In this document: positions 8,090-17,068 of the stretch, piece after piece | How the letters are laid out: the number at the start of each line of letters is the position of its first letter | Numbering within the stretch: position 1 is the stretch's first letter | From: Cedecea neteri | Lineage (GTDB): Bacteria; Pseudomonadota; Gammaproteobacteria; Enterobacterales; Enterobacteriaceae | Length of the DNA stretch: 64,000 bases | Reading direction: 5' to 3' | NCBI RefSeq assembly: GCF_000758305.1 | Contig: NZ_CP009458.1 | Coordinates: 4,464,001-4,528,000 of the forward strand | Notes under the pieces: generated by a model | Seen by the model: the letters and a program-made list of their open reading frames with translations, nothing else | What the model was told of the DNA's origin: nothing | Database searches by the model: none | Program-made: the position numbers and the translations under genes

Positions 8090-10060
8090 TTAGAAACTAT
8101 AATCCAGTGCCATAAAGTAGCGGCGACCGTCTTCGTTATAGCTGTAGATATCACGATTCAGATCTTTGTCGCCCAGGTTCAGAACCCCTGCCCGCACCTT
8201 TACGTTCTTCGTCGCTTTCCAGGCCCCGCCGGTGTTCCACACGATGTAGCCGCCCGGTGTTTTATCCGTAGCGGATACCGCACGCTGCTTGCCGGTGTAG
8301 TTCGCCGACACATAGAACGACCAGTCCTCCAGCGGCGCCCAGTCAACGGTGCCGTTCGCGGTGTGGAACGACTGCTGCTGCAGCGGTTTATTGCCGCCGT
8401 TGCTCAGGTCTCGTCCGTCGTTATAGGTGTAGTTCAGCGACAGTTTCCACTGGTCGTTAAACGGTATTTTCAGCTCTGTTTCTACGCCGCGAATACGCGC
8501 TTTGTTCACGTTGTAATAGCGGAAGATCGGGTTACCGCTCTTATCAAAGCCCACAAAGTTTGAGTAAGACGGCGCCACGCTGCGGTTCGCAGTGCGCTGG
8601 ATATCAATCATATCCTCAACGTTGTTCTGGAAAGCGGTCACGCTGCCGCTCACGCCGTCCAGAATGCCTTCGTCCCCGGCGTAATACAGCCCCAGCTCAA
8701 AGCTTTCGCTGGTTTCCGGCTTCAGGTCAGGGCTGCCGACAATCTGGCAGGCGCCACGGCAGGATTTGCTGGTCCAGTCCGGGCTAAGTTGCAGCAGAGA
8801 TGGCGCTTTGAAGGCCGTGGCCCAGCCGCCTTTGACGGTGACAGTATCGGTCGCGTTATAGACGAGATAAGCACGCGGGCTCCAGTGGTCGCCGTAAGTT
8901 TCATGGTCATCCATACGGATGCCGGTGGTCAGCGCCAGCGGCTCGAAGATACGCCATTCGTCTTCAATAAACAGCGCGTACTGGCTGGCCGAGGTTTTTG
9001 AGCTATTACCGCCGGTAATATTTACCGGGTCGCTCAGCTTGTCGTGCCGCCACTCCCCGCCGAAGGTCAGGAACTGGTTGATGTCGCTGAGCGGCAGCAC
9101 CAGCTTGCCGTCGAGGCTGTTGTTGCGGGAGGTAATAGCCGCACTGTTGCCCGGATTCAGGTTATCAATTTTGTCGCCGTAAAAACGCAGTTCGGTATTG
9201 CCGAAGCCCCAGCGCCCGTTGTGGCCGAGGGAGTAATCCTGACGTTCGATGCGGTTCTTATCCAGCGAGTCAGATTCCCTGTCCTGGCGGTCAAAGCCGT
9301 AGCCCACGGTGACATCCTGGTTATCAGCCGGTGTCCAGGCAAACTCGGTGCTGGCGTTGCGGGAAGTGAAGCCTTCAATCTGCGGCGTCAGGCCGCTGGC
9401 GTTAGTCGTTGACGCCTGCTGGCCGTCCTTCTGGCGCTTACCCAGGCTGCCGTAAACTTTTACACCCAGCACGTCGTCAATCAGCGGGCCGCTGGTGAAG
9501 AAGTTGCCGTTATAGGTATCGCCGCGATCGCGGTGTTCCTGCACGGTGGAATCTACGGTGAAGGTACCGTGCCAGGCTTTGCCGACTTTGCGGGTGATGA
9601 TGTTCACCACGCCGCCAAGGGCGTCGGAACCATACAGGGAGGACATCGGGCCGCGCACCACTTCGATGCGCTCAATGGCATCCGCTGGGATCCAGTTCAG
9701 ATCAAAGTCGTTATGGCGGAAGACCGCATTGCGGGAGTTAACGCGTTTGCCGTCTACCAGAATCAGGGTGTAGCTGCTGTCCAGGCCGCGCAGGCTGACG
9801 CCCCGGCGGTTATCCCCTTCGTTGGTCAGCTGGACGCCAGGCACGTTCTGCAGCACATCCTTCAGATTGTTAACCGGTTTTTTTTGCAGTTCGTCCCGGG
9901 TGATCACGCTGATACTGGCGGGCGCATCTTTGAGATTTTGTTCGGTGGCAGACGCGGTGACAACGAGGGTTTCTTCGCGATCGTCGGCGATGACGGGAAA
10001 AGCCAGACCGAGTACAGACGCACAAAGTCCTCCCCGGACAATGGGATTCAACCTTAACAT
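8090..10060 (-). CDS. cirA: CirA, TonB-dependent catecholate siderophore receptor
   Basis: This is an outer-membrane receptor that in E. coli imports ferric catecholates such as dihydroxybenzoylserine and binds colicins Ia/Ib. It has 656 aa with a signal peptide ending near FPVIADD. The TonB box ETLVVTA is at about residues 30-36 and is followed by a plug domain (DAPASISVITRDEL...GVSLRGLDSSYTLILVDGKRV) and a 22-strand barrel ending in ALDYSF with a terminal Phe. The start is supported by GGAGAG upstream. No Fur box was seen directly in front of the gene; transcription may come from the Fur-controlled ABC operon upstream. Confidence 0.95.
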   Translation of the reverse strand: MLRLNPIVRGGLCASVLGLAFPVIADDREETLVVTASATEQNLKDAPASISVITRDELQKKPVNNLKDVLQNVPGVQLTNEGDNRRGVSLRGLDSSYTLILVDGKRVNSRNAVFRHNDFDLNWIPADAIERIEVVRGPMSSLYGSDALGGVVNIITRKVGKAWHGTFTVDSTVQEHRDRGDTYNGNFFTSGPLIDDVLGVKVYGSLGKRQKDGQQASTTNASGLTPQIEGFTSRNASTEFAWTPADNQDVTVGYGFDRQDRESDSLDKNRIERQDYSLGHNGRWGFGNTELRFYGDKIDNLNPGNSAAITSRNNSLDGKLVLPLSDINQFLTFGGEWRHDKLSDPVNITGGNSSKTSASQYALFIEDEWRIFEPLALTTGIRMDDHETYGDHWSPRAYLVYNATDTVTVKGGWATAFKAPSLLQLSPDWTSKSCRGACQIVGSPDLKPETSESFELGLYYAGDEGILDGVSGSVTAFQNNVEDMIDIQRTANRSVAPSYSNFVGFDKSGNPIFRYYNVNKARIRGVETELKIPFNDQWKLSLNYTYNDGRDLSNGGNKPLQQQSFHTANGTVDWAPLEDWSFYVSANYTGKQRAVSATDKTPGGYIVWNTGGAWKATKNVKVRAGVLNLGDKDLNRDIYSYNEDGRRYFMALDYSF

Positions 10061-10186
10061 TTCTTTCTCTCCATGAGGTGAATTACAAACGAAACAACCG
10101 TTTAGCGCTCACATTGCACTATGCGCCAGCGGCTACATTGGCCACCGGCTGCATACTGTGTTCCTTAGTATTCCTGAAATGCGTTG

Positions 10187-10972
10187 TTATACGGTGGGCG
10201 TTTCCACCAGGCCGTCGATAAGCACCTGGGCAACACCCTGTGAGCAGCGTTCGATGCGCCCCTTCACGCCGTAAACCTGGGCCAGGCTGCGCGGAGTAAT
10301 CACTTCCTCCGGTTCGCCGCTGGCAACCAGTTTGCCATCGCGCAGCATGAGAACATGCTCGCTATGGCGTAAAGCAATATTGATATCGTGCACCACCACA
10401 ACGGTGACGATATTACGCTCGCGGGTTTCGCGGGCGACCAGATCCATAACGTGGAACTGGTAATTCAAATCCAGCGCGCTCAGCGGTTCATCAAGCAGCA
10501 GCAGGGACGGACGACGAATCAAAGACTGCGCCAGGCCCACCAGCTGTTTTTGCCCGCCGGAAAGCTGGTCGAGATAGCTCAGCGCCAGGTGCGAGATCCC
10601 CAACTGTTTCAGCAGTTCCATGACCTGCGCTTCGCTTTCGGCGCTGTGGCGGCCACCGGACGCGCGCTGCGCCACGATAATGGACTCCAGCACGTGGAGA
10701 TGGACGCCCTGCGGCAGAGACTGCGGCAGATAAACCACTTTTTCGGCGCGTTTGGCAAACGGCAAAGCCATCAGGTCTTCACCGTCAAGATACAGCTGCC
10801 CTTCCGCGCGATTCAGCCCCGCCAGCGAACGCAGCAAAGTGGATTTCCCGCAGCCGTTCGGCCCCAGCAGCACGGTGATTTTGCCGCGCGGCAGCGTTGG
10901 CACGCTGAGGTCTTCTATGATTTTACGCTTCGGGTAGCCGGCGTTGAATGCATCAATCTTTAAGCCCTGCAT
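10187..10972 (-). CDS. Siderophore-type ABC transporter ATP-binding protein (FecE/FepC-like)
   Basis: This is the ATPase of an iron-complex importer. It has 261 aa with Walker A GPNGCGKST (near residue 37), Q-loop LPQSLPQG, signature LSGGQKQ and Walker B LLLLDEP followed by the ALDLNYQ D-loop typical of FepC/FecE. The ATG at 10972 overlaps the permease stop (TGATG), which indicates translational coupling; a GTG one codon upstream is possible. It is the third gene of binding protein-permease-ATPase and is followed by cirA after 126 bp. Substrate is inferred to be a ferric siderophore because of the Fur box and the cirA linkage. Confidence 0.9.
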   Translation of the reverse strand: MQGLKIDAFNAGYPKRKIIEDLSVPTLPRGKITVLLGPNGCGKSTLLRSLAGLNRAEGQLYLDGEDLMALPFAKRAEKVVYLPQSLPQGVHLHVLESIIVAQRASGGRHSAESEAQVMELLKQLGISHLALSYLDQLSGGQKQLVGLAQSLIRRPSLLLLDEPLSALDLNYQFHVMDLVARETRERNIVTVVVVHDINIALRHSEHVLMLRDGKLVASGEPEEVITPRSLAQVYGVKGRIERCSQGVAQVLIDGLVETPTV

Positions 10973-12048
10973 CACACGTTCCCCTTATGGCGCAGAATAA
11001 TACTCAGGAAGAACGGCACGCCCACCAACGAGGTGACAATCCCTACCGGAATAATGACGCCAGGGATGATGTTTTTAGAGGCAACCGATGCCAGCGACAG
11101 CACCAGAGCGCCGACCAGCACGCTGCCCGGCAGGTAGAAGCGGTGATCCTCGCCAAACAGCATACGGGCGATGTGCGGTGCCACCAGGCCGATAAAACCG
11201 ATGGGGCCGACAAACGCCACGGACAGCGCGGATAAAATACTGATGCGCAGTAAAGTACCTAAACGCAGGCGCTTTACGTCGATGCCAAAACTGACGGCGC
11301 GATCTTCGCCTAAGCGCAGCGCGGTCAGCTTCCAGGAACTCAGCATGGAAATCGGCATGATGATGGCGAAGGCCAGCAGCAGCACGCCGAGCTTGTCCCA
11401 GGAGGCACGAGCCAGGCTGCCCATCGTCCAGAACACCAGCCCCTGAAGCGTGTCTTCGCTGGCGATGAACTGCAGCATCGACACCAGGGCGTTAAAGGTG
11501 AACACCAGCGCGATACCAAACAGCACCACGCCGGAACTCGCCACGCGGGTCCAGCGGGTAATGGCGTCCAGCATCAGCGCGGCAAACAGCGCAAAGACGA
11601 AAGCGTTAGCGGAAATAAACCACTGATCGGGCACCCCAGGAATACCGATGCCGAGGATAATCGCCAGCGCGGCACCAAAGGCCGCGGCGGAGGAAACGCC
11701 GAGGGTAAACGGGCTGGCCAGCGGGTTATTGAGGATGGTTTGCATCTCCGCCCCCGCCAGGCCCAGCGCCATGCCGACCAACAGCGCCATCAGCGCATAA
11801 GGCAGACGAATGTCCCACACGATCACCCGCGTACCGGCGTTAGCGCTGGCCGGGTCAATCAGGGTCTGCCACAGCGTATCCAGCGGCAGCCCGGAAGGGC
11901 CAAGGGTAAAGTCCAGCAGCAGCGAGGCGAAGATCGCAATTACCAACGCCCCCATCAGCAAATAGCGGTGACGTAGCACCTGCTGGTATCGCCCCATAAT
12001 GGTGGCAGGCTGCGCCTCGTTTGGCATTGGATCGGTGGTGGCACTCAT
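10972..12048 (-). CDS. FecCD-family iron-siderophore ABC permease
   Basis: This is an inner-membrane permease of the FecCD/BtuC family: 358 aa with about nine or ten hydrophobic segments after a soluble N-terminal tail of some 28 residues. Conserved family stretches include ALAGAEMQTILNNPLASPFTLGVSS-like sequence near residue 100 and GPIGFIGLVAPHIARML near residue 290, which includes the ATPase-contact loop. A single permease gene suggests a homodimer, as in BtuCD. It sits between the binding-protein and ATPase genes, overlapping the latter by one base. The closest system I can think of is Yersinia Yiu, but this is not confirmed. Confidence 0.9.
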   Translation of the reverse strand: MSATTDPMPNEAQPATIMGRYQQVLRHRYLLMGALVIAIFASLLLDFTLGPSGLPLDTLWQTLIDPASANAGTRVIVWDIRLPYALMALLVGMALGLAGAEMQTILNNPLASPFTLGVSSAAAFGAALAIILGIGIPGVPDQWFISANAFVFALFAALMLDAITRWTRVASSGVVLFGIALVFTFNALVSMLQFIASEDTLQGLVFWTMGSLARASWDKLGVLLLAFAIIMPISMLSSWKLTALRLGEDRAVSFGIDVKRLRLGTLLRISILSALSVAFVGPIGFIGLVAPHIARMLFGEDHRFYLPGSVLVGALVLSLASVASKNIIPGVIIPVGIVTSLVGVPFFLSIILRHKGNV

Positions 12049-12063
12049 TAAGTCTTACCTTTG

Positions 12064-13188
12064 TTACTTCTTAAGATCGGTCCAGTACGTTCCCGTTGGC
12101 TCGACCGCCAGGAACTGTTTATAAAGTTGCTGCATTGTCTGTTCCGGGTTCACCTCAGCAAACTGCTGCGGATGGAACCAGGTCGCCATCGCCTGAATCG
12201 CGAGGATGTTGTACGGCGAATTGTAGAAATTATGCCATACGCCATAGGCGCGCCCTTCTTTGACCGCCGTTAACTGGTCAATGCCTTTACGCTCCAGCAC
12301 GCTCTTCAGGCTGGCCTGTGCTTCGGCTTGAGTAGCCTGAGCGCCAAGCACTACACCCGGAGAGGTTGAGCCAGGGGCTTTACCGCCGCTGGCAATATAA
12401 ACCTGCGGGTCAGCGGCAAGCACTTTTTCCAGGTTTACGGTACCCAGCGCGCCCGGCAGCAAGTTTTTGGCAATGTTCATGCCGCCCGCCAGGTCGATGA
12501 AGTCGCCCATGTTACCTTTGCCCGCAGAGCCGCAGCATTCTTCCATGGCCGCCGCACGCAGTTCGATAAACACGGATGGCTTGTCTTTCTCCGCCATCTT
12601 GCCGGTGACGTCAGTAATTTTTTTCAGGTTTGCTTCATAAAAGGCGATGTAATCATCGGCCTGTTTCTCGCGATGCAACACTTTGCCCAGCACGCGCATG
12701 CTCGGCAAGGTATTTTTCAGCGGCGAGGTACGAAAATCGACGAAGACCACCGGGACGCCCGCTTTTTCAAGCTGAGAGACCAGCTCGCTGTGGCGGCCAG
12801 GGCCGTGACCAGACAGGCCAAAAATCGCCACGTCCGGGTGTAAAGTCAGCACTTTTTCCGGGCTGACGCTGTCGGCGGTGGTACTGCCAATCAGCGGAAT
12901 GTCATCAATTTTCGGGAATTTCGCTTTATATTCCGCGTAAGTCTGCGTATCTAACTTACGGAAATCGCCCTGCCAGCCGACGATACGGTCAATCGGCTTT
13001 TGCCCTTCCAGCAGCGCCAGGGCATAAAACAGACGCCCTTCCCCCAGCAAAATACGGTCAACTTTCTGCGGGATGGTCACTTCACGCCCAACAATATCTG
13101 TCACCGTCGCGGCCAGTGCAGCAGGTAAACCGGCGGCGGTTAATGCCAGAGCCAGACAAATATTCTTGAATTTAATCATACGCTTCAC
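12064..13188 (-). CDS. Periplasmic iron-complex-binding protein of the cirA-linked ABC transporter
   Basis: This is a 374-aa substrate-binding protein of the TroA/FhuD-like (peripla_BP_2) class. A signal peptide precedes ALAATVTDIVGREVTIP, a typical mature N-terminus for this class. The protein is longer than FepB/FecB and contains an unusual EECCGSAGKGNMGDFIDLAGG segment that includes two adjacent Cys. A GTG start at 13188 is preferred over ATG at 13179 because AGGAG lies 7 bp upstream. It is the first gene of the operon, directly downstream of a Fur box. The ligand is unknown; a ferric catecholate or breakdown product is inferred. Confidence 0.87.
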   Translation of the reverse strand: MKRMIKFKNICLALALTAAGLPAALAATVTDIVGREVTIPQKVDRILLGEGRLFYALALLEGQKPIDRIVGWQGDFRKLDTQTYAEYKAKFPKIDDIPLIGSTTADSVSPEKVLTLHPDVAIFGLSGHGPGRHSELVSQLEKAGVPVVFVDFRTSPLKNTLPSMRVLGKVLHREKQADDYIAFYEANLKKITDVTGKMAEKDKPSVFIELRAAAMEECCGSAGKGNMGDFIDLAGGMNIAKNLLPGALGTVNLEKVLAADPQVYIASGGKAPGSTSPGVVLGAQATQAEAQASLKSVLERKGIDQLTAVKEGRAYGVWHNFYNSPYNILAIQAMATWFHPQQFAEVNPEQTMQQLYKQFLAVEPTGTYWTDLKK

Positions 13189-13231
13189 GTTAACACTCCT
13201 TCGTTCCTTAAAGAATGTCGTTAACGATAAA

Positions 13232-13250
13232 GCAAATGATAATGGTTATC
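13232..13250. promoter_or_regulatory. Fur box upstream of the siderophore ABC operon
   Basis: GCAAATGATAATGGTTATC matches 15 of 19 positions of the Fur consensus GATAATGATAATCATTATC. It lies about 44 bp upstream of the GTG start of the binding-protein gene. Iron-dependent repression of this operon, possibly extending into cirA, is inferred. Confidence 0.85.
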
Positions 13251-13301
13251 AATTTAATTGTTCTCTACTATAACCTGGAGGAATTATTGCTGGCGAGAGC
13301 G

Positions 13302-13331
13302 AAATAAAAAAGGGCGTGATGATCACGCCCT
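13302..13331 (-). terminator. Rho-independent terminator of lysP
   Basis: A perfect inverted repeat (agggcgtgat / atcacgccct, 13311-13331) lies 29 bp after the lysP stop. Read on the minus strand it is followed by TTTTTTATTTC, a classical U-tract. It insulates lysP from the iron operon downstream. Confidence 0.88.
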
Positions 13332-13359
13332 CTAAAGAGTAACTTATTGTTGCTAAGGC

Positions 13360-14829
13360 TTATTTCTCGCGAAATTTCGGGAATTCCATTTCGCTGTAAC
13401 GCACAAAGCGGCTGCCCTTCGTTATCTTGTAGCCAAACCAGATAGCCAGGAACAGCGGGATACCGATATAGGTCGCCGCTACGCCGCCCCAGTCGATGGT
13501 GTCCGACAGGAACGCTTCGTAGTTCTGGCCCAGCGTGATAATCAGGCAAAGCACGAACGCGAAAATCGGCCCAATCGGGAAGAAGCCCGAGCGGTACGGC
13601 AGGTCGTTAATGTCGTTGCCCTGCAGCACGTAGCCGCGACGGAAGCGGTAGTGGCTGATGGCAATCCCGAGCCAGGCGATAAAGCCGGTCATCCCCGAAG
13701 TGTTCAGCAGCCAGAGGTAAACGGTCTGGTTGCCAAACATAGAGGTCAGGAAGCACAGCGCGGCAATAACGGTGGTCGCATACAGCGCGTTACGCGGCAC
13801 GCCGCCTTTGGACAGCTTCGAGAAAATACGCGGCGCTTTGCCGTCGCAGGCCAGGGTGTAAAGCATGCGCGTGGAAGCGTACATCCCTGAGTTACCCGCC
13901 GACAGCACCGCCGTCAGAATAACGGCGTTCATCACCGCCGCCGCAGACAGCAGGCCCGCGTGCTGGAACACCAGGGTGAACGGGCTGACACTGATGTCTT
14001 TCACATCATTGCGCAGCAGGCTTGGATCGGTATAAGGAATGATCAGGCTGACAATCAGAATTGCAAACACATAGAACAGCAGGATACGCCAGAACACCTG
14101 ACGCACCGCGCGAGGAATGTTTTTCTCCGGGTCAGCGGATTCTCCGGCGGCAATCCCGATAAGCTCGGTGCCCTGGAAAGAGAAGCCGACGATCATCGCC
14201 ACGCCGATCATTGCGGCAAAGCCCCCGGCAAACGGCGCATCGCCGGTTGTCCAGTTGCTCCAGCCTACCGGCTGCGCCCCTTTGAAAATACCCACGATCA
14301 TCATCACACCCACAATGATGAAGATGATGACGGTGGTCACTTTTATCAGCGAGAACCAGTATTCCGCTTCGCCAAAGCCTTTAACGGAGATCCAGTTCAG
14401 CAGGAACATAATGCCTAGGAACAGCGCGCTCCAGATCCAGCCAGGGGTGTCCGGGAACCAGTAATTCATCACCAGCTGTGCGGCAACGAGGTCAACGGCG
14501 ATGGTCACCGCCCAGTTGTACCAGTAGTTCCAGCCGAGCGCGAAGCCGAAGCCGTCTTCAACGTATTTCTGGCCATAGGTCGCGAAAGAACCGGACACCG
14601 GCATAAATGCCGCCAGCTCGCCGAGGCTGGTCATCAGGAAGTACACCATCAGGCCAATCAGCATATAAGAGAGCAGCGCCCCGCCCGGTCCTGCCTGTGA
14701 AATTGTTGCCCCAGAGGCAACGAAAAGCCCCGTGCCGATGGATCCGCCGATGGCGATCATCGTCAGGTGGCGCGCCTTTAATTCGCGGCGTAAGCCAGGC
14801 GCTTCTGTCGTTTTATCTTGTGAAACCAT
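13360..14829 (-). CDS. lysP: LysP, lysine-specific permease
   Basis: LysP is an inner-membrane lysine/H+ symporter of the amino acid-polyamine-organocation superfamily, and in E. coli it is also the lysine co-sensor for CadC. It has 489 aa, the same as in E. coli, with twelve predicted membrane segments and the AAT-family signature (LKARHLTMIAIGGSIGTGLF, residues about 17-36). The ATG at 14829 (MVSQDKTTEAPGL) was chosen over an upstream in-frame ATG 31 codons earlier because it matches the known N-terminus. The C-terminal FVRYSEMEFPKF is conserved. The gene is monocistronic and has its own terminator. Confidence 0.97.
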   Translation of the reverse strand: MVSQDKTTEAPGLRRELKARHLTMIAIGGSIGTGLFVASGATISQAGPGGALLSYMLIGLMVYFLMTSLGELAAFMPVSGSFATYGQKYVEDGFGFALGWNYWYNWAVTIAVDLVAAQLVMNYWFPDTPGWIWSALFLGIMFLLNWISVKGFGEAEYWFSLIKVTTVIIFIIVGVMMIVGIFKGAQPVGWSNWTTGDAPFAGGFAAMIGVAMIVGFSFQGTELIGIAAGESADPEKNIPRAVRQVFWRILLFYVFAILIVSLIIPYTDPSLLRNDVKDISVSPFTLVFQHAGLLSAAAVMNAVILTAVLSAGNSGMYASTRMLYTLACDGKAPRIFSKLSKGGVPRNALYATTVIAALCFLTSMFGNQTVYLWLLNTSGMTGFIAWLGIAISHYRFRRGYVLQGNDINDLPYRSGFFPIGPIFAFVLCLIITLGQNYEAFLSDTIDWGGVAATYIGIPLFLAIWFGYKITKGSRFVRYSEMEFPKFREK

Positions 14830-14948
14830 AGGAAATTGTTGCCTATCCAAAAAATGAGGCAAGATTGTAACAAAACGTCTTTGTTCAGATAGCAGAAATC
14901 CCGGGTTATAAGAGAGCTTCATGATCGCCCGGCGATTATTAGCAAGTC

Positions 14949-14967
14949 ACTTATCAGGCCGATAAGT
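14949..14967. promoter_or_regulatory. Inverted repeat upstream of lysP
   Basis: ACTTATC-N5-GATAAGT is a perfect 7-bp inverted repeat about 120 bp before the lysP start. E. coli lysP is activated by ArgP from an upstream region, so a regulator site is possible, but I cannot assign a protein to this sequence. Confidence 0.4.
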
Positions 14968-14977
14968 TGAGGGGAAT

Positions 14978-15012
14978 TAAAAAACCGCCGGGGCGCTTAG
15001 CTAACCGGCGGT
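14978..15012 (-). terminator. Terminator of the polar amino-acid ABC operon
   Basis: ACCGCCGG (14984-14991) and CCGGCGGT (15005-15012) form a perfect 8-bp stem. On the minus strand it is followed by TTTTTTAATT. It lies just after the last gene of the ABC operon. Confidence 0.88.
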
Positions 15013-15018
15013 CAAAGA

Positions 15019-15756
15019 TCAACCGAGTCCGCGCACGGACGAAATAAATTGCTGCAGTTCCTGAGTCCGGGGGTTGGCGAAGAACGACTTGCTTTCCCCC
15101 TGCTCCCACACTTTCCCCTGGTGCATAAACACCACGCGGTCGCCGACTTCCCGGGCAAAGTTCATTTCGTGGGTGACCAGAATCAGCGTCATGCCCTCTG
15201 CCGCCAGCTGCTCCAGCACTTTCAGCACTTCCCCCACCAGCTCGGGGTCAAGCGCCGAGGTGATTTCATCGCACAGCAGGACTTTTGGGTTCATCGCCAA
15301 CGCACGAGCAATGGCCACTCGCTGCTGCTGCCCACCGGACAGGTTAGCCGGGTAATAATCCACCCGCTCGCCCAGGCCGACTTTGTTGAGCATCTCCAGC
15401 CCCAGCTCGCGGCATTCAGCGGCGCTTTTATTCAGCACCCGGCGCGGCGCCAGCATCACGTTTTCCAGCGCGGTCATGTGCGGGAACAGATTAAAGTTCT
15501 GAAACACCATCCCGACGGAACGGCTGATTTCACGCGCCTGAGATTCCCTGTCTGTAATGGTCATCCCGCCCAGCTTGATGCTGCCGTCCTGGTAGCCTTC
15601 CAGCCCGTTCATGCAGCGCAGAAGCGTACTTTTGCCGGAACCGCTGCGGCCGATAATCGACACCACTTCCCCCATGTCGATATCAAGGCTAACGCCCTTC
15701 AACACGTGATTGTCGCCGTAATATTTCTGTACATCATTAATGGTGATGAGCGGCAT
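15019..15756 (-). CDS. Polar amino-acid ABC transporter ATP-binding protein (GlnQ/HisP-like)
   Basis: This is the ATPase subunit of a PAAT-family importer: 245 aa with Walker A GRSGSGKST, Q-loop FQNFNLFPHMT, signature LSGGQQQRVAIARAL and Walker B VLLCDEITSALDPE. The ATG at 15756 (MPLITINDVQKYYGD) was chosen over a start 32 codons upstream because the ABC fold begins directly there and the extra residues are low-complexity Arg/Trp-rich sequence. It overlaps the 3' end of the upstream permease gene by 20 bp. It is the last gene of a four-gene operon. Confidence 0.93.
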   Translation of the reverse strand: MPLITINDVQKYYGDNHVLKGVSLDIDMGEVVSIIGRSGSGKSTLLRCMNGLEGYQDGSIKLGGMTITDRESQAREISRSVGMVFQNFNLFPHMTALENVMLAPRRVLNKSAAECRELGLEMLNKVGLGERVDYYPANLSGGQQQRVAIARALAMNPKVLLCDEITSALDPELVGEVLKVLEQLAAEGMTLILVTHEMNFAREVGDRVVFMHQGKVWEQGESKSFFANPRTQELQQFISSVRGLG

Positions 15757-16393
15757 TAAATTTTTTCTCCAGGTAGCGGCTGTAGCGCGACAGCGGATAG
15801 CAAAGTAAGAAATAGCCGAGCGCCACCAGGGCAAAGACTTTAAACGGCTCAAACGTGACGTTGTTCAGCATGGTGCCGGCTTTGGTTAGCTCGACAAAAC
15901 CAATGATCGAGGCCAGGGCCGTGCCTTTAATGACCTGCACCGAAAACCCAACCGTGGGTGCCACGGCGATACGCATAGCCTGCGGGGCAATGACACGGCA
16001 CAGCGTCTGCCCGAAGCTCAAACCGAGGCAGCGGCAGGCTTCCCACTGGCCTTTAGGCAACGCACGAATGCTGCCGTACCAGATATCCAGCAGAAACGCG
16101 CTGGTAAACAGCGTCAGGGCAAGCGTGGCCGCCGTCCAGGGGCTGACGTCAATGCCAAACAGCGCAATCCCGAAGAAAGCGAGGAACAATTGCATCAGCA
16201 GCGGCGTGCCCTGAAACAGCGCGACGTAGGCGCTGATGAAGCGTTTGGGCCACGTCCAGCGGCTCATACGCAGCAGTAATAATGGCAGCGTCACCAGAGT
16301 GCCGCAGAAAAAAGCAATCAGCGACAGCAGCACCGTCCAGCGGGCCGCCAGCAGCAGGTTGCGCACGATATCCCAGTCGGTAAACGTCATCAT
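15737..16393 (-). CDS. Polar amino-acid ABC permease (second permease)
   Basis: This 218-aa HisM/GlnP-type inner-membrane permease has about five hydrophobic segments. The EAA-loop region reads LPKGQWEACRCLGLSFGQTLCRVIAPQAMR, the conserved contact site for the ATPase. It overlaps the first permease gene by 4 bp and the ATPase gene by 20 bp, consistent with translational coupling. Two adjacent permease genes imply a heterodimeric channel. The substrate cannot be told from sequence. Confidence 0.92.
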   Translation of the reverse strand: MMTFTDWDIVRNLLLAARWTVLLSLIAFFCGTLVTLPLLLLRMSRWTWPKRFISAYVALFQGTPLLMQLFLAFFGIALFGIDVSPWTAATLALTLFTSAFLLDIWYGSIRALPKGQWEACRCLGLSFGQTLCRVIAPQAMRIAVAPTVGFSVQVIKGTALASIIGFVELTKAGTMLNNVTFEPFKVFALVALGYFLLCYPLSRYSRYLEKKFNAAHHH

Positions 16394-17058
16394 CCGACAT
16401 CACTCCCCAACCATTTCCGCCCTGCCGCCAGCAGCAGTTGACGCATAATTAACGACAGCACCAGGTACATTAAGGTCGTCACCAGATAGACCTCAAAGCT
16501 GAGGAAGGTACGCGACTGAATGAGGCTGGCCGCAAAGGTCAGATCTTCACAGGACACCTGGGACACCACGGAAGAGCCCAGCATCACGATGATGCACTGG
16601 CTGACCAGCGACGGATAAATACGCTTCAACGACGGCGGCAGCACCACGCGCAAAAAAGTCTGGCTGCGGCTTAACCCCAGCACGCGAGCCGCTTCCCACT
16701 GCCCTTTCGGCGTCACCTGAATGCCTGCGCGAATAATCTCGGTGCTGTAAGCCCCCAAATTAATCAGCATCGCGATAAGCGCCGCTTCCCCGGCGTTGAG
16801 CTTTAACCCCAGCGCCGGAAGCCCAAAGACAATAAAGAACAGCTGCACAACGAACGGCGTGTTGCGGATCAGCTCCACGTAGCCGCCCCACGCCAGGCTT
16901 AACAGCCCCGGCTTTCCGCTGCGAATGGCCGCCCCGGTAATGCCGATGGCTACGCCACCGACCGTCGCCATAAAAGTGAGCCCCAGCGTCACCCACAGGC
17001 CGGACAATAACTCCGGCCAGTAAGGCAGCAGACCGGCAAAATCAAGTTGCGTGGTCAT
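16390..17058 (-). CDS. Polar amino-acid ABC permease (first permease)
   Basis: This 222-aa His/Glu/Gln/Arg-type permease has an EAA-type loop (TPKGQWEAARVLGLSRSQTFLRVVLP). The N-terminus is short and cytoplasmic, followed by a first membrane helix (LWVTLGLTFMATVGGVAIGI) and conserved ELIRNTPFVVQLFF. It sits 10 bp downstream of the binding-protein gene and overlaps the second permease by 4 bp. Confidence 0.92.
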   Translation of the reverse strand: MTTQLDFAGLLPYWPELLSGLWVTLGLTFMATVGGVAIGITGAAIRSGKPGLLSLAWGGYVELIRNTPFVVQLFFIVFGLPALGLKLNAGEAALIAMLINLGAYSTEIIRAGIQVTPKGQWEAARVLGLSRSQTFLRVVLPPSLKRIYPSLVSQCIIVMLGSSVVSQVSCEDLTFAASLIQSRTFLSFEVYLVTTLMYLVLSLIMRQLLLAAGRKWLGSDVG

Positions 17059-17068
17059 GCCCGGCCCC

